29,309 nt of DNA, from positions 1 to 29,309 of IMG/VR virus record IMGVR_UViG_3300010885_025481; one strand, written 5' to 3'. The stretch comes from a virus. Made by a program: the position numbers and the translations under genes. Position 1 is the stretch's first letter; the number at the start of each line of letters is the position of its first letter. Shown one piece after another: positions 1 to 7,798 of this stretch. The notes under the pieces are model-generated. The model searched no databases, was not told the origin of the DNA, and saw only the letters and a list, made by a program, of their open reading frames with translations.

Positions 1-345
1 GAGTTCAGCGATGTTCAAATTAATTTGAGCCGAATTATGCATCAAAACAGCATCATTATCACCACTAAAGATGTATCCAGCCCCACCCATGTCTGCTGCT
101 AATTGATATACTTCATCAAATGCGTTTTCTTTTTCATCCAAACTGTGTTGACCGGGTGCCATCATTAGCAATGAACATTTATTATAATCCGTTAAATCCG
201 CAATCACAAAGTCATCCGCAGATGTTTTCGAATATTCTGGATACTTTAAATCCGCAGCACGAACCCAATATCCTTCAGACTTTAAACGATTGACCAAATG
301 ATTTCCGATAAATCCCCCTGCTCCTAGTACTAATGCTTTTTTCAT
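1..345 (-). CDS. Extended-SDR NAD-dependent sugar epimerase/dehydratase, GDP-mannose 3,5-epimerase-like (3' end cut by window)
   Basis: Only the first 115 codons are in the window. The start is the ATG at 343-345, two bases after the stop of the upstream gene. Residues 8-14 read GAGGFIG, the GxxGxxG NAD(P)-binding turn of a Rossmann fold, and Asp32 ends the second strand where NAD-preferring enzymes bind the ribose. Near residue 86 the segment LAADMGG resembles the active-site loop of GDP-mannose 3,5-epimerases, although other extended SDR sugar epimerases share parts of it. The catalytic YxxxK lies beyond the edge and cannot be checked. It is the most downstream visible gene of the minus-strand glycan operon, so a role in preparing a nucleotide sugar for the neighbouring transferases is likely. 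The family call is firm; the substrate is an inference. Confidence 0.85.
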   Translation of the reverse strand, partial: MKKALVLGAGGFIGNHLVNRLKSEGYWVRAADLKYPEYSKTSADDFVIADLTDYNKCSLLMMAPGQHSLDEKENAFDEVYQLAADMGGAGYIFSGDNDAVLMHNSAQINLNIAEL

Positions 346-347
346 AT

Positions 348-1058
348 TTAAATATTTTTTATAAAAATTCTATTGTGTCCAACACATGATAATTCTTCGT
401 AATTCTTGTCAGTTTCCATATGATCCTTTATGGCATCACAAACCTCTTTATGTCCCCTAAATATAGGCAATCCACCAAGATCCTTATAACATGATGCATC
501 ATCAAACACTATAACTCCTTTGTTTTTTGTTATTTCTTTAGCTAAAGCTATATCAGAAACTACCGTATCATAATCATGACCACCATCTACATAAATTAGA
601 TCAATAGGCCCAATTTTCTTAATTTCATCTTTTATAGAATTATCCGTAGAAAATCCTCGTATTATTTGTTTATCTAAATCAAATGGCAAAGAAAACTTAT
701 CAAATAATCCTTTAACTAATTTAGGATAATCAACTTTATCATATGTTGAATATTTGTCTCCTGCATCAGATAATGGAGAAACCCCGTATATTGACGCATT
801 TTTATTGTATTTTTTATTTAAAAATGTTATTAGATTCAATATCTGTCCTTTAAAAACTCCTATTTCTAGAAATGTAAATACGGAAGGCATTTCTTTTACT
901 AATTCTCTCCACATTACATAATGTGCATCATCAACAAACCCATAAGAATTCTGTTTAACATACTCTCTTATTAATTTTAATTTATCGTCACTCCTATATT
1001 CGGAATTACACAAATTATACAAATCTACTTCGTTTTTATTTTTAAAAAATTCAAACAT
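348..1058 (-). CDS. Class I SAM-dependent methyltransferase (Methyltransf_24-like)
   Basis: The protein is about 236 aa. Residues reading LEIGVFKGQ form a SAM-binding motif I, and further on IYVDGGHDYDTVVSDI followed by GVIVFDDAS is the strand-4 and strand-5 pattern of Methyltransf_24-type enzymes often found in polysaccharide clusters. An in-frame TTG at 1070 would add four residues, but it overlaps the end of the upstream gene. The ATG at 1056-1058, 4 nt after that stop codon, is the better start. The acceptor is unknown; a sugar hydroxyl is the natural guess from the glycosyltransferase surroundings. Family call fairly secure, substrate not known. Confidence 0.75.
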   Translation of the reverse strand: MFEFFKNKNEVDLYNLCNSEYRSDDKLKLIREYVKQNSYGFVDDAHYVMWRELVKEMPSVFTFLEIGVFKGQILNLITFLNKKYNKNASIYGVSPLSDAGDKYSTYDKVDYPKLVKGLFDKFSLPFDLDKQIIRGFSTDNSIKDEIKKIGPIDLIYVDGGHDYDTVVSDIALAKEITKNKGVIVFDDASCYKDLGGLPIFRGHKEVCDAIKDHMETDKNYEELSCVGHNRIFIKNI

Positions 1059-1062
1059 AATA

Positions 1063-1656
1063 CTAGTCAATACAATTTTTAATGATTTCTGTATACTCTG
1101 CGTCTTTTGTGATTAACTTTTCGTATCGTTCTTTTGAAATATATTTTGGATTTATCCACCAATCTTCAAATGGATTTCCAGACAGATGTACATTATCTCC
1201 TACCAAAACATATCCTAAACTACTTAAAAATTCTCTTTGAGGAATTTTTTCTGAAAGTTCGTATCCTCTGTAAGAATCATGTTCTATAGTCAAAACTTTA
1301 AATTCCCTACCAGAAGAAAATACGTTTTTTAACGTCCGCACTCTCGTATTATCTCCTTCCAAATCAATAGTCAAATAATCAATTACAGCAGGAAAACCAT
1401 TATCATCAAATAATTTTTTATAGTCTATATTTAGAGCATCATTACAAACAAATTTAGTCTTTCTCTTTTGCCATTCTTTTGACAAATCGGTTATATCTAA
1501 AGATAATCCATCCCATCCTTCGTTTTCTAATTTTAATGTGTTGTTTATATTGTCTGGAACCCAGCATCCAATATCTACAAAAAACTTTTTATCATCAGTT
1601 TTTACCAAATACGAAACAAATATATCTTGACCAGCTTGTGAAAAACTATCACTCAT
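1063..1656 (-). CDS. FkbM-family methyltransferase
   Basis: This 197-aa protein opens with SQAGQDIFVSYL and FFVDIGCWVPDNINNT, the beginning typical of FkbM-like methyltransferases, where the DIG segment is the SAM-binding loop. The later DYLTIDLEGDNTRVRTL segment corresponds to the family's conserved D-x-E/Q-G strand, and VLTIEHDSY to the next strand. FkbM enzymes O-methylate hydroxyl groups of sugars or polyketides. It is one of three FkbM-like proteins in this operon. They differ strongly from one another, so they probably modify different positions or acceptors rather than being recent duplicates. Six bases separate it from the upstream gene. Confidence 0.8.
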   Translation of the reverse strand: MSDSFSQAGQDIFVSYLVKTDDKKFFVDIGCWVPDNINNTLKLENEGWDGLSLDITDLSKEWQKRKTKFVCNDALNIDYKKLFDDNGFPAVIDYLTIDLEGDNTRVRTLKNVFSSGREFKVLTIEHDSYRGYELSEKIPQREFLSSLGYVLVGDNVHLSGNPFEDWWINPKYISKERYEKLITKDAEYTEIIKNCID

Positions 1657-1662
1657 ATCAAT

Positions 1663-2424
1663 TTACTTAATTAGATATTTTGCATTTTCAATACAAATTT
1701 GTTTATTATCATAATGATGAGTTACACAATTATAAGTTTGAACCACTTTGTAATTGTGTTTAAAAAATATCCAATTATTTGCAGTTTGTTCACAACAATG
1801 CCAAATTTTAGAATTTACGTCAGTAACATCAGAAATATCAACATTCACCATAGAATCACAAACAGATCTTAATTCTAATTCTGGATAATCATGTGGTATT
1901 CCAAGAACACCTAAATTATAAATTGGTATATCTGTTCTTCCAATAGTATTTTGTGCTACCTTTATTTCACCCATCAAAGGATTTCCTTCCTGTATTCTTC
2001 TTTCGTATTTCCATACAAAAACTTCATTAGGATTTGGTTCTGGTAAAGCATCATGAAATATCAAATCATTATCAATCTTTACAGTAAATTCTGTACTACT
2101 TTTTGCATAATAAATAAAATCGGTTAATACATCAAAACAATATTTTAATCCATTGGTATACTTTTTAAACATTGGAATAATGTCATGATATCTTACTCGA
2201 TCTTGATCAATGTTGTATTTAAACATTTTTTCTTTCAGATACTCTATATCATCTGTGTATATGTCTAAAATTCTTTTTGGGTTTTTATCCACAAATGTAG
2301 CATAAGATGCGGCAGAATATTCAAATATATAGTTCTTATTCCCATATACATCCTTTGCCCAAGATCTTCCAATCTCTGCTAATTTGTTTATGTCGTAATT
2401 ATAAGTTAATGCAATTGTTTTCAT
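1663..2424 (-). CDS. Unrecognised protein, probable GT-A-type glycosyltransferase
   Basis: I do not recognise a named family for this 253-aa protein. It begins KTIALTYNY, like a first Rossmann strand, and residues 114-121 read TVKIDNDL, which looks like the DxD-bearing strand of metal-dependent GT-A glycosyltransferases. The C-terminal third is rich in Cys, His and Trp (around WHCCEQTANNWIFF). It lies one base downstream of an FkbM methyltransferase stop and six bases before another FkbM gene, inside a run of glycosyltransferases. Function is inferred from the DxD-like motif and context only. Confidence 0.45.
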   Translation of the reverse strand: MKTIALTYNYDINKLAEIGRSWAKDVYGNKNYIFEYSAASYATFVDKNPKRILDIYTDDIEYLKEKMFKYNIDQDRVRYHDIIPMFKKYTNGLKYCFDVLTDFIYYAKSSTEFTVKIDNDLIFHDALPEPNPNEVFVWKYERRIQEGNPLMGEIKVAQNTIGRTDIPIYNLGVLGIPHDYPELELRSVCDSMVNVDISDVTDVNSKIWHCCEQTANNWIFFKHNYKVVQTYNCVTHHYDNKQICIENAKYLIK

Positions 2425-2425
2425 T

Positions 2426-3040
2426 TTATTTTTTAATGTAAAATCCGTCTCCCCAAGATACCCCAGCCCAATCTTGTTCTACTAATTCAAATCCATATGC
2501 TCCCAAAAAATTATTTAATTCATTTACAGATGGAGCATCTTTATAAACCATTTCTTTGTGTTCTGTGTTTCTGTTTATTTCACACATAATATAATCGATA
2601 TGATTTAAAGTTTTTTCAGAACCTTTCAAAACTTCCAACTCATATCCTTGGACATCAATGTTTAAAAAATTATAAAATGTGTAATTAAAATCATCTAATC
2701 GTTTCATTTCGACAATTTCTTTATTACTAAATCTTGTAGTACCCCAATCTAAATTAAAATTGGGTTCCAATATAGACGAACATCCACAAGCATCAACATC
2801 CTCTATAAACATTTCTATAGATTTTGTTTCATTTCCTAATGCACAATTATGCAAAATAGCATCAGATATTTTACTTCTTAAAACGTCAAAAGTTTTTTTA
2901 ACTGGTTCAAAATAAACAAGATTTGATACATTTAAATTTTTGTATAATTCATGTTCTCCTCCATGATGGGCACCAATATGAATTATTCCATTTATTTTTA
3001 AGTTATATTTCTGATTAATCTGTGCTAAATCCAATATCAT
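2426..3040 (-). CDS. FkbM-family methyltransferase
   Basis: The 204-aa protein shows the FkbM signature clearly: NGIIHIGAHHGGE (SAM loop), LVYFEPVKKTFDVLRSKI (acidic residue after the second strand), LHNCALGN, and FLNIDVQGYELEVLKGSE, which is the family's conserved D-x-Q-G-x-E-x-x-x-L-K-G block. The ending DGFYIKK is also typical. It probably O-methylates a sugar. The ATG at 3038-3040 overlaps the stop of the upstream gene as ATGA, so translation is likely coupled. Confidence 0.88.
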   Translation of the reverse strand: MILDLAQINQKYNLKINGIIHIGAHHGGEHELYKNLNVSNLVYFEPVKKTFDVLRSKISDAILHNCALGNETKSIEMFIEDVDACGCSSILEPNFNLDWGTTRFSNKEIVEMKRLDDFNYTFYNFLNIDVQGYELEVLKGSEKTLNHIDYIMCEINRNTEHKEMVYKDAPSVNELNNFLGAYGFELVEQDWAGVSWGDGFYIKK

Positions 3041-3735
3041 ATTGTACCTCTAATATCTTTATTAATCCCGTATTCCTGTAGTAATGGATTTAATTCGTCT
3101 GGATATTCTGATGTATTCCATTTACCTTTGACCAAAGCTGTTGCTATATACGGATAAACGTCCGAATCATAATGATTCTGTCCTCTTTTTGATTCGTTGT
3201 CATAATGATATAGTCCTTTTAAATTTAGCTCTATGCATTTTTGTACATAAGTTTCGTTCTCAAACCATTTCGAAGCCTTTACCTCTTTATATAGTTTTAT
3301 AAAATCTGATGTTCTCCATATAGTAGGTTGCATCGAAAATATGTTTTGATTATCAGACTCAATCTCATACAAAGTATTTGAAAGCTGAATCTTATTCAAA
3401 GCTCCAGACTTTATCAACCTGATAAATGAATATTCTGGATTTTCTTTTAAAAATTCTTTATACTCATTCAACTTATCTTCGTTTACCTTATTATACAAAA
3501 CAAAATCTTCTTGTAGATATATAAAAAATTCTGGGTTTATGTCTTCTAAAGTTTGAACCCATGTTTGCCAATAAGGTTGAGAATTTTTGTAAATATAAAT
3601 GTTTTTATATTTTTTATCATTATGGGGAACATCAGATAATAGATATAATCGGTATGAACAAAATTTTTTGTTTTGTTCATAAAACATATCCCATACATCA
3701 GACGTATTACTATTGGTATAACATACTTGTATCAT
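3037..3735 (-). CDS. Unrecognised protein, possible glycosyltransferase
   Basis: The protein is 232 aa from the ATG at 3733-3735, which overlaps the upstream stop as ATGA. A TTG 15 bases further upstream is open but lies inside the neighbouring gene, so it was rejected. Residues 72-78 read IYLQEDF, which could be the metal-binding acidic strand of a GT-A fold. Conserved-looking Trp and Tyr clusters (PYWQTWV, YDNESKRGQNHYDSD) follow. I cannot assign a named family. The context, flanked by GDPD-like and FkbM genes in a glycan operon, is the main argument for a sugar-transfer role. Confidence 0.42.
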   Translation of the reverse strand: MIQVCYTNSNTSDVWDMFYEQNKKFCSYRLYLLSDVPHNDKKYKNIYIYKNSQPYWQTWVQTLEDINPEFFIYLQEDFVLYNKVNEDKLNEYKEFLKENPEYSFIRLIKSGALNKIQLSNTLYEIESDNQNIFSMQPTIWRTSDFIKLYKEVKASKWFENETYVQKCIELNLKGLYHYDNESKRGQNHYDSDVYPYIATALVKGKWNTSEYPDELNPLLQEYGINKDIRGTI

Positions 3736-4151
3736 AAATAATCTACACAAACTCCGTAACAGTTGTAATTTTTACTTTTCCAATCTTTATCAAAATCTAC
3801 TATAATTGATCTATCAACAACATCTTTATTAGGATATGTCCATATATATCCAGATGATGTTAATGTACAATCATCTTCTTGATGCCAAAAACAATTTTTA
3901 ATGTTATATTTCAACATGTAATGCAATGCATCTAAATTCTTTGCGTGGCACCACAACCCATACTTTTGAAGGAATTCGTGATTAACAATATATGTTGGTT
4001 TGTCATGTCCCAAAATAATAAGTCCATCTTGAAACCAAACATCAATTTCTACTTCAATGTTTTTATCAAGCAATGAACTGATGTGATTTGGGTTATTTTC
4101 TAAATATTCGTTAGTACCACTAACATTTCCTCTATGAGATATTATCAACAT
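3732..4151 (-). CDS. Short glycerophosphodiester phosphodiesterase (GDPD)-like protein
   Basis: This protein is 139 aa. The N-terminus carries the GDPD hallmarks in order: His-Arg-Gly at residues 6-8, Glu35-x-Asp37 within the strand EVEIDV, and His49-Asp50 in LGHD. In GDPD enzymes these are the metal-binding and catalytic residues of a TIM barrel, used to split glycerophosphodiesters. Complete family members are around 240 aa, so this copy lacks roughly the C-terminal half of the barrel, yet the reading frame is intact and ends in an ATGA overlap with the next gene. It may be a compact phage version acting on a phosphodiester-linked glycan or lipid. Its first 20 nt overlap the upstream FkbM gene. 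Confidence 0.75.
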   Translation of the reverse strand: MLIISHRGNVSGTNEYLENNPNHISSLLDKNIEVEIDVWFQDGLIILGHDKPTYIVNHEFLQKYGLWCHAKNLDALHYMLKYNIKNCFWHQEDDCTLTSSGYIWTYPNKDVVDRSIIVDFDKDWKSKNYNCYGVCVDYL

Positions 4152-4779
4152 AATCTTTATTGACTGCTAATATGTCTCCTTCTCCATATGGATGGGGGCA
4201 TGGAATGAATTCAACTTTAAAATTATTTTGTGTTAAAAATTCTTCCAGATCTGTTTTTAATATATGACCCTCATAATAAGGAGAAACCGATGCTTCACAA
4301 TGGATGAATTTTACATTTTTTAGGAAATCCCCCATACCTTTCAAAGCCAAAAGCTCGACACCCTGCGTATCCATCCACAATACATCAACAGATTCTATAT
4401 TGTTTTCTATTAACCATTCATCTAATCTTACACAATCTACTGATATCTTTTTACAGTCTTGTGTACTGGCAAAAGGAACATCTATTGGTTTTAATAATGA
4501 TGAGGCACCGATATTTCCTAAAGTCAAATAAAAATCTAATTGTCCCTTTACGTCACCTACAGCAAATTGATACACATAAACATTTGGACATGTTTTTGAT
4601 TTTTTTTCACATATATCAAACTGACTTGGATTCGGCTCAAATGCATGTATGGTCGAAGTTGGAAAAGTTTTAGAGAATTCTATGCTTTGATCTAAATCCC
4701 TAGATCCAACATCCAATATTATTTTTGGATTTATTCCCCCATGAGAATTTATAAATGATATGAAGTTATCTATTAGCAT
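4132..4779 (-). CDS. FkbM-family methyltransferase
   Basis: At 215 aa, the sequence shows the FkbM layout: ILDVGSRDLDQSIEF as the SAM loop, TIHAFEPNPSQF as the second strand, VYQFAVGD, then VDVLWMDTQGVELLALKG, the conserved D-x-Q-G-x-E-x-x-x-L-K-G block, and FIHCEAS. It is the third and clearest FkbM-like enzyme of the operon and lies directly downstream of the RuBisCO-like gene, overlapping it by 7 nt. A coupled role with that gene is possible but unproven. Likely reaction: SAM-dependent O-methylation of a sugar. Confidence 0.88.
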   Translation of the reverse strand: MLIDNFISFINSHGGINPKIILDVGSRDLDQSIEFSKTFPTSTIHAFEPNPSQFDICEKKSKTCPNVYVYQFAVGDVKGQLDFYLTLGNIGASSLLKPIDVPFASTQDCKKISVDCVRLDEWLIENNIESVDVLWMDTQGVELLALKGMGDFLKNVKFIHCEASVSPYYEGHILKTDLEEFLTQNNFKVEFIPCPHPYGEGDILAVNKDYVDNIS

Positions 4780-5963
4780 TTAATTACACCCCATTTTTCT
4801 ATAGCTTGATGATATTCATCACCATACTCTTTATCTATGCTCTGTCTCATAGATTTTGCTCCAGCTAATGTTCCATTTGGATGTCCATGAATACCACCAC
4901 CAACATTAGCCATATAATCAACACCTAATCGGCTATTAACCATTTCTGTCAGCCCAGCATTGAATCCACAGCTTATAGCTGGCATTACATTTAATTCCGT
5001 AAGAATCTTACAAGAATCAATTACTTCCTGTTCGTCCCACTTATAATACCCTCCAATCATACCAGCATGTATGAAATCCACGCCACTTAATCCTGCAATC
5101 TTACAAATTACTCTCCAATCAATATGGAATGCATGGGATTTGTTTGTAAAAATTTTGTCTCCACTTTTTTGGAAGTGAATGAAAATCGGCAAGTCCAATT
5201 CTCTAATTGATCTGTACACACCTAACCCACACCAAAAATTAACATGAACAGAATTCCCCCCTAAAGAATGTACTAGTTTTACTCTTTCCAAAATCTTGTC
5301 TGGGTCACAATGAATTGATACCGAATAAATTACATTCTTATCTTTTAAATAATCCATTATCAAAGGGACACGTTCTTCAAGAGGACACAAGTCAAACTCA
5401 GACATAATTTCGTCCTCCTTAATAAAGTTGACACCACCATCAACTAATTCTTTCACCATTTCTAATAAAACTTGGGGTGTTACACCAATTTTAGGTTTAA
5501 CTATTGCTCCTAATACTGGTTTATCGTATGAATTTACAAACTTCCTAATTCCAGATATTCCATACTTTGGCCCTTTGAATTCAGATAAAATAGAATCAGG
5601 AAATTCTATGTCTAATACATGACATTGGTCAACTACATCAATATCCAGTTGCCCACCCATTAAATTTACTAGCAAATGAGATATTCCGTTGTTTTTAAAG
5701 TTGATGTTTACGGTTGGGAACGCAATATCGACAATACCTTCAACTCTAGATTCTAGATTTTTTTTATCATCCAAAATGATACAAGAATATTTTTCAAACA
5801 ATTCTTCGGTTTCCCATTTGTTTCGTACTTTAGGATTTCCTACAGACTGTCCAATCGCCAATGCCCATGCGGCATCATTTAAATTTGTTGTTGACTTTAT
5901 GTAGTACTTAACAATCAAATAATCATCTTTGTTTATATCTTCTAATTTTTTATAGATGTTCAT
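4773..5963 (-). CDS. RuBisCO-like protein (form IV-type large-subunit homologue)
   Basis: The 396-aa protein aligns by eye over the whole RuBisCO large-subunit fold. Present: Lys156-Pro-Lys158 in GAIVKPKIG (catalytic and binding lysines of loop 1), Lys182-Glu-Asp184-Glu185 in the GGVNFIKEDE segment (carbamylated Lys plus Mg ligands), His299 in FIHAGM (spinach His327), Ser331 in ISCG, and the phosphate-binding GGG at 355-357. Changed relative to true RuBisCO, by my manual alignment: Glu60 to Gly, Asn123 to Gly, His294 to Gln265, Arg295 to Lys266, and loop-6 Lys334 to Tyr. CO2 fixation is therefore very unlikely. Known RLPs catalyse enolisation, isomerisation or related chemistry on other sugar-phosphate-like substrates. 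A cupin gene lies upstream and an FkbM gene overlaps downstream. It has its own late-type promoter. The substrate is unknown. Confidence 0.93.
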   Translation of the reverse strand: MNIYKKLEDINKDDYLIVKYYIKSTTNLNDAAWALAIGQSVGNPKVRNKWETEELFEKYSCIILDDKKNLESRVEGIVDIAFPTVNINFKNNGISHLLVNLMGGQLDIDVVDQCHVLDIEFPDSILSEFKGPKYGISGIRKFVNSYDKPVLGAIVKPKIGVTPQVLLEMVKELVDGGVNFIKEDEIMSEFDLCPLEERVPLIMDYLKDKNVIYSVSIHCDPDKILERVKLVHSLGGNSVHVNFWCGLGVYRSIRELDLPIFIHFQKSGDKIFTNKSHAFHIDWRVICKIAGLSGVDFIHAGMIGGYYKWDEQEVIDSCKILTELNVMPAISCGFNAGLTEMVNSRLGVDYMANVGGGIHGHPNGTLAGAKSMRQSIDKEYGDEYHQAIEKWGVIKC

Positions 5964-5975
5964 TGAACTTATTTA
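5964..5975 (-). promoter_or_regulatory. Late-type promoter before the RuBisCO-like gene
   Basis: Read on the minus strand, TAAATAAG (5968-5975) is followed by TTCA and then the ATG at 5963. This matches the late-type motif found before the virion-protein genes of this window (TAAATAAT, 3-4 nt, ATG). It sits in the 36-bp gap between the cupin and RLP genes, the largest gap inside the glycan operon, and suggests extra late expression of the RLP and the genes after it. Confidence 0.6.
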
Positions 5976-5999
5976 AAATTTAATTTAGTAAAATCAAGA

Positions 6000-6320
6000 T
6001 TAAATTAAAATTTTATCCCCAACAACACTAGGAGTTTTAACTACACACAAATAACAGTCTTCTAGGAAGACTGGATCAGCTATTTCATTTGGAAAAATCA
6101 CAAATACATCCCCAGAATTTAATTCTTGACCTTGTATAGTCATTTTTCCAGAGATTAAAAAATTAATTTCTGTTAATTTTTCGTGATAATGTGCTTCCCA
6201 AAATTCTCCTTTTTTATGAACTTTATACCCTACTTCAAAATCTTGGGTTTTGTAACAACTAGGTTCAAAATTTCCCACAAACCATCCACCCTTATAATCT
6301 TCGATTTTTGTTATTTTCAT
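6000..6320 (-). CDS. Small single-domain cupin protein
   Basis: This 106-aa protein is one cupin beta-barrel. Motif 1 is seen as EAHYHEKLTEINFLISG (metal-binding H-x-H and a later Glu near residues 44-52), followed by GQELNSGDVFVIFPNE as the hairpin and start of motif 2. The usual motif-2 His appears to be missing; the protein has DPVFLEDC there. Cupins in glycan clusters act as sugar epimerases, isomerases or ligand sensors. It is directly upstream of the RuBisCO-like gene, and its ATG overlaps the stop of the preceding glycosyltransferase-like gene as ATGA. A shared pathway with the RLP is a reasonable but untested inference. Confidence 0.78.
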   Translation of the reverse strand: MKITKIEDYKGGWFVGNFEPSCYKTQDFEVGYKVHKKGEFWEAHYHEKLTEINFLISGKMTIQGQELNSGDVFVIFPNEIADPVFLEDCYLCVVKTPSVVGDKILI

Positions 6321-7075
6321 AAAATAAACTTACACTTTTCTAATAAATTCTTTTTATATAAATGGTATTTATATATGTAATGATGATTTAAAATACATAA
6401 GATATTACCAATTACTAGATTAGTAGATCTTTCATTTATTGGTTTTAATATCTCATTACTAAATTCGTTATGTGTATTTGATATAGGCCAACCTTCAACA
6501 AAAAGTTTTTTAAAATAATCACTATCATCCATCAAGTATTCAAAAAGATCATCATATAATTCACAAATAAGTTTTATATTTTCATAAGAAGAATAAAACC
6601 AATGTTCAGTCATACCAGAATTTAATTGATTCCATGTCTTACAGTATACTAAATTTGTGTCAATATTTTCTTCAAAATTTAAAACACAAAGATGATCCTG
6701 TGGAGCATTATATATTCCGTGCCAATTGAATACATCAAACCTACAAATTATTACACAATCATATTTGTCTTGTATAAAATCAAAACATTGTTTTCTAGAA
6801 TAAGTGTAACTAAACAGTTTATATAATGATGTTCCTCCAGATTCTAGTTTTTCTGGATTAAACATTTTTATTTCTTCGCTGAAATCTTTTTGTACTTCAA
6901 ATTTATGATTTACTGGTTTATACTTTTTTAGTATATCATTTATTATTTCAGTATTAGTCTCCCATGCGTGTATGTACACATCCACATCATATTTTGATAA
7001 TATATGATCGTTTAATATCTCAAATGATCTAGAATAATCATTGGTCAGACCACATATACATAACGCAATTTTCAT
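6317..7075 (-). CDS. Putative glycosyltransferase of the KIALCIxG family
   Basis: The 252-aa protein begins KIALCICGLTNDYSRSFE, followed by YDVDVYIHAW. This beginning is characteristic of a family of uncharacterised glycosyltransferase-like proteins found in viral and bacterial surface-glycan clusters. Residues 106-115, DCVIICRFDV, hold the R-x-D acidic strand expected to bind metal and nucleotide sugar. No signal peptide or membrane segment is seen, so it should be cytosolic. The start codon directly follows the TAA of the nucleotidyltransferase gene (7076). The donor and acceptor sugars are unknown. Confidence 0.6.
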   Translation of the reverse strand: MKIALCICGLTNDYSRSFEILNDHILSKYDVDVYIHAWETNTEIINDILKKYKPVNHKFEVQKDFSEEIKMFNPEKLESGGTSLYKLFSYTYSRKQCFDFIQDKYDCVIICRFDVFNWHGIYNAPQDHLCVLNFEENIDTNLVYCKTWNQLNSGMTEHWFYSSYENIKLICELYDDLFEYLMDDSDYFKKLFVEGWPISNTHNEFSNEILKPINERSTNLVIGNILCILNHHYIYKYHLYKKNLLEKCKFIL

Positions 7076-7798
7076 TTATAACAAAATGTATTTATTTAAA
7101 TCTTCGGGGGTTCCTATAGGGAAATGCAAATTAAAATAATAGGGATGAATTTTTTTATTATTTTTAATCAAATAATTATAAGTAGGTGCTACATAAAATT
7201 CATTATTATATCTTTCATTATTTTCTATCATAATTTTTGCAGAATCTACGAAAAGTGATCCGTGTTTCCAAAAGTGGAACCCATTAGTAGCTATGTTGCT
7301 TATAACAACTTTTTCTTTAACATCGACTATTTCAAAGTTATCATTTAGTTTGACATAACTATTTTTATTTGAAACTGAATTAAACACACCTAAAATTCCA
7401 TCACTATTATTGCGATTGGAATATTTTATGATCGTATTTATATTTAAATCTTCTGTTATTTGATCACAGTTTGTTATTACCAAAGGAGTTTCATTATCAA
7501 TTAAGTGCTGAGATAACAAGCAAGTACAAGCAGATCCTTCTGTTAGATAATCTATTGATATAATTTCAAAATTTACATTCAATCTTTTGCATATGCTTTG
7601 TAAATTATGAATTGGTAATTCCTTTCTAGTTATAAAAATAAACCTAGTATTTTTGAGTTGATTATTATTCTCTATAACACGTTCTATCATTGGCTTCCCA
7701 TTTACATCTATAAATGGTTTAAATTCATTTGGATGTGTTTTTTGGAACCTTGATCCTAAACCAGCCATAGGTATCAATATGTTTAAATTTTCATTCAT
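7076..7798 (-). CDS. Sugar nucleotidyltransferase (NDP-sugar pyrophosphorylase-like)
   Basis: The 240-aa protein starts ILIPMAGLGSRFQK, the nucleotide-binding G-x-G-x-R loop (residues 13-17), followed by FKPFIDVNGKPMIERVIE with Lys27-Pro28, the signature of the sugar nucleotidyltransferase fold. LVITNCDQI later supplies the Asp that binds metal in this family. Such enzymes form NDP-sugars from NTP and sugar-1-phosphate. At this length it has only the catalytic domain, without the C-terminal beta-helix. The ATG overlaps the stop of the WavE-like gene as ATGA. It probably activates the sugar that the cluster's transferases use. The nucleotide and sugar cannot be read from the sequence. Confidence 0.87.
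   Translation of the reverse strand: MNENLNILIPMAGLGSRFQKTHPNEFKPFIDVNGKPMIERVIENNNQLKNTRFIFITRKELPIHNLQSICKRLNVNFEIISIDYLTEGSACTCLLSQHLIDNETPLVITNCDQITEDLNINTIIKYSNRNNSDGILGVFNSVSNKNSYVKLNDNFEIVDVKEKVVISNIATNGFHFWKHGSLFVDSAKIMIENNERYNNEFYVAPTYNYLIKNNKKIHPYYFNLHFPIGTPEDLNKYILL

Noticed and set aside
1063-4779. The three FkbM genes as a recent tandem duplication
   Set aside because: They share only the family motifs; lengths and sequences between motifs differ widely and other genes separate them, so recent duplication is not supported.
4773-5963. A functional CO2-fixing RuBisCO as an auxiliary metabolic gene
   Set aside because: Several residues required for carboxylation (spinach Glu60, Asn123, His294, Arg295, Lys334) are replaced, no small subunit or phosphoribulokinase is nearby, and the context is glycan synthesis.
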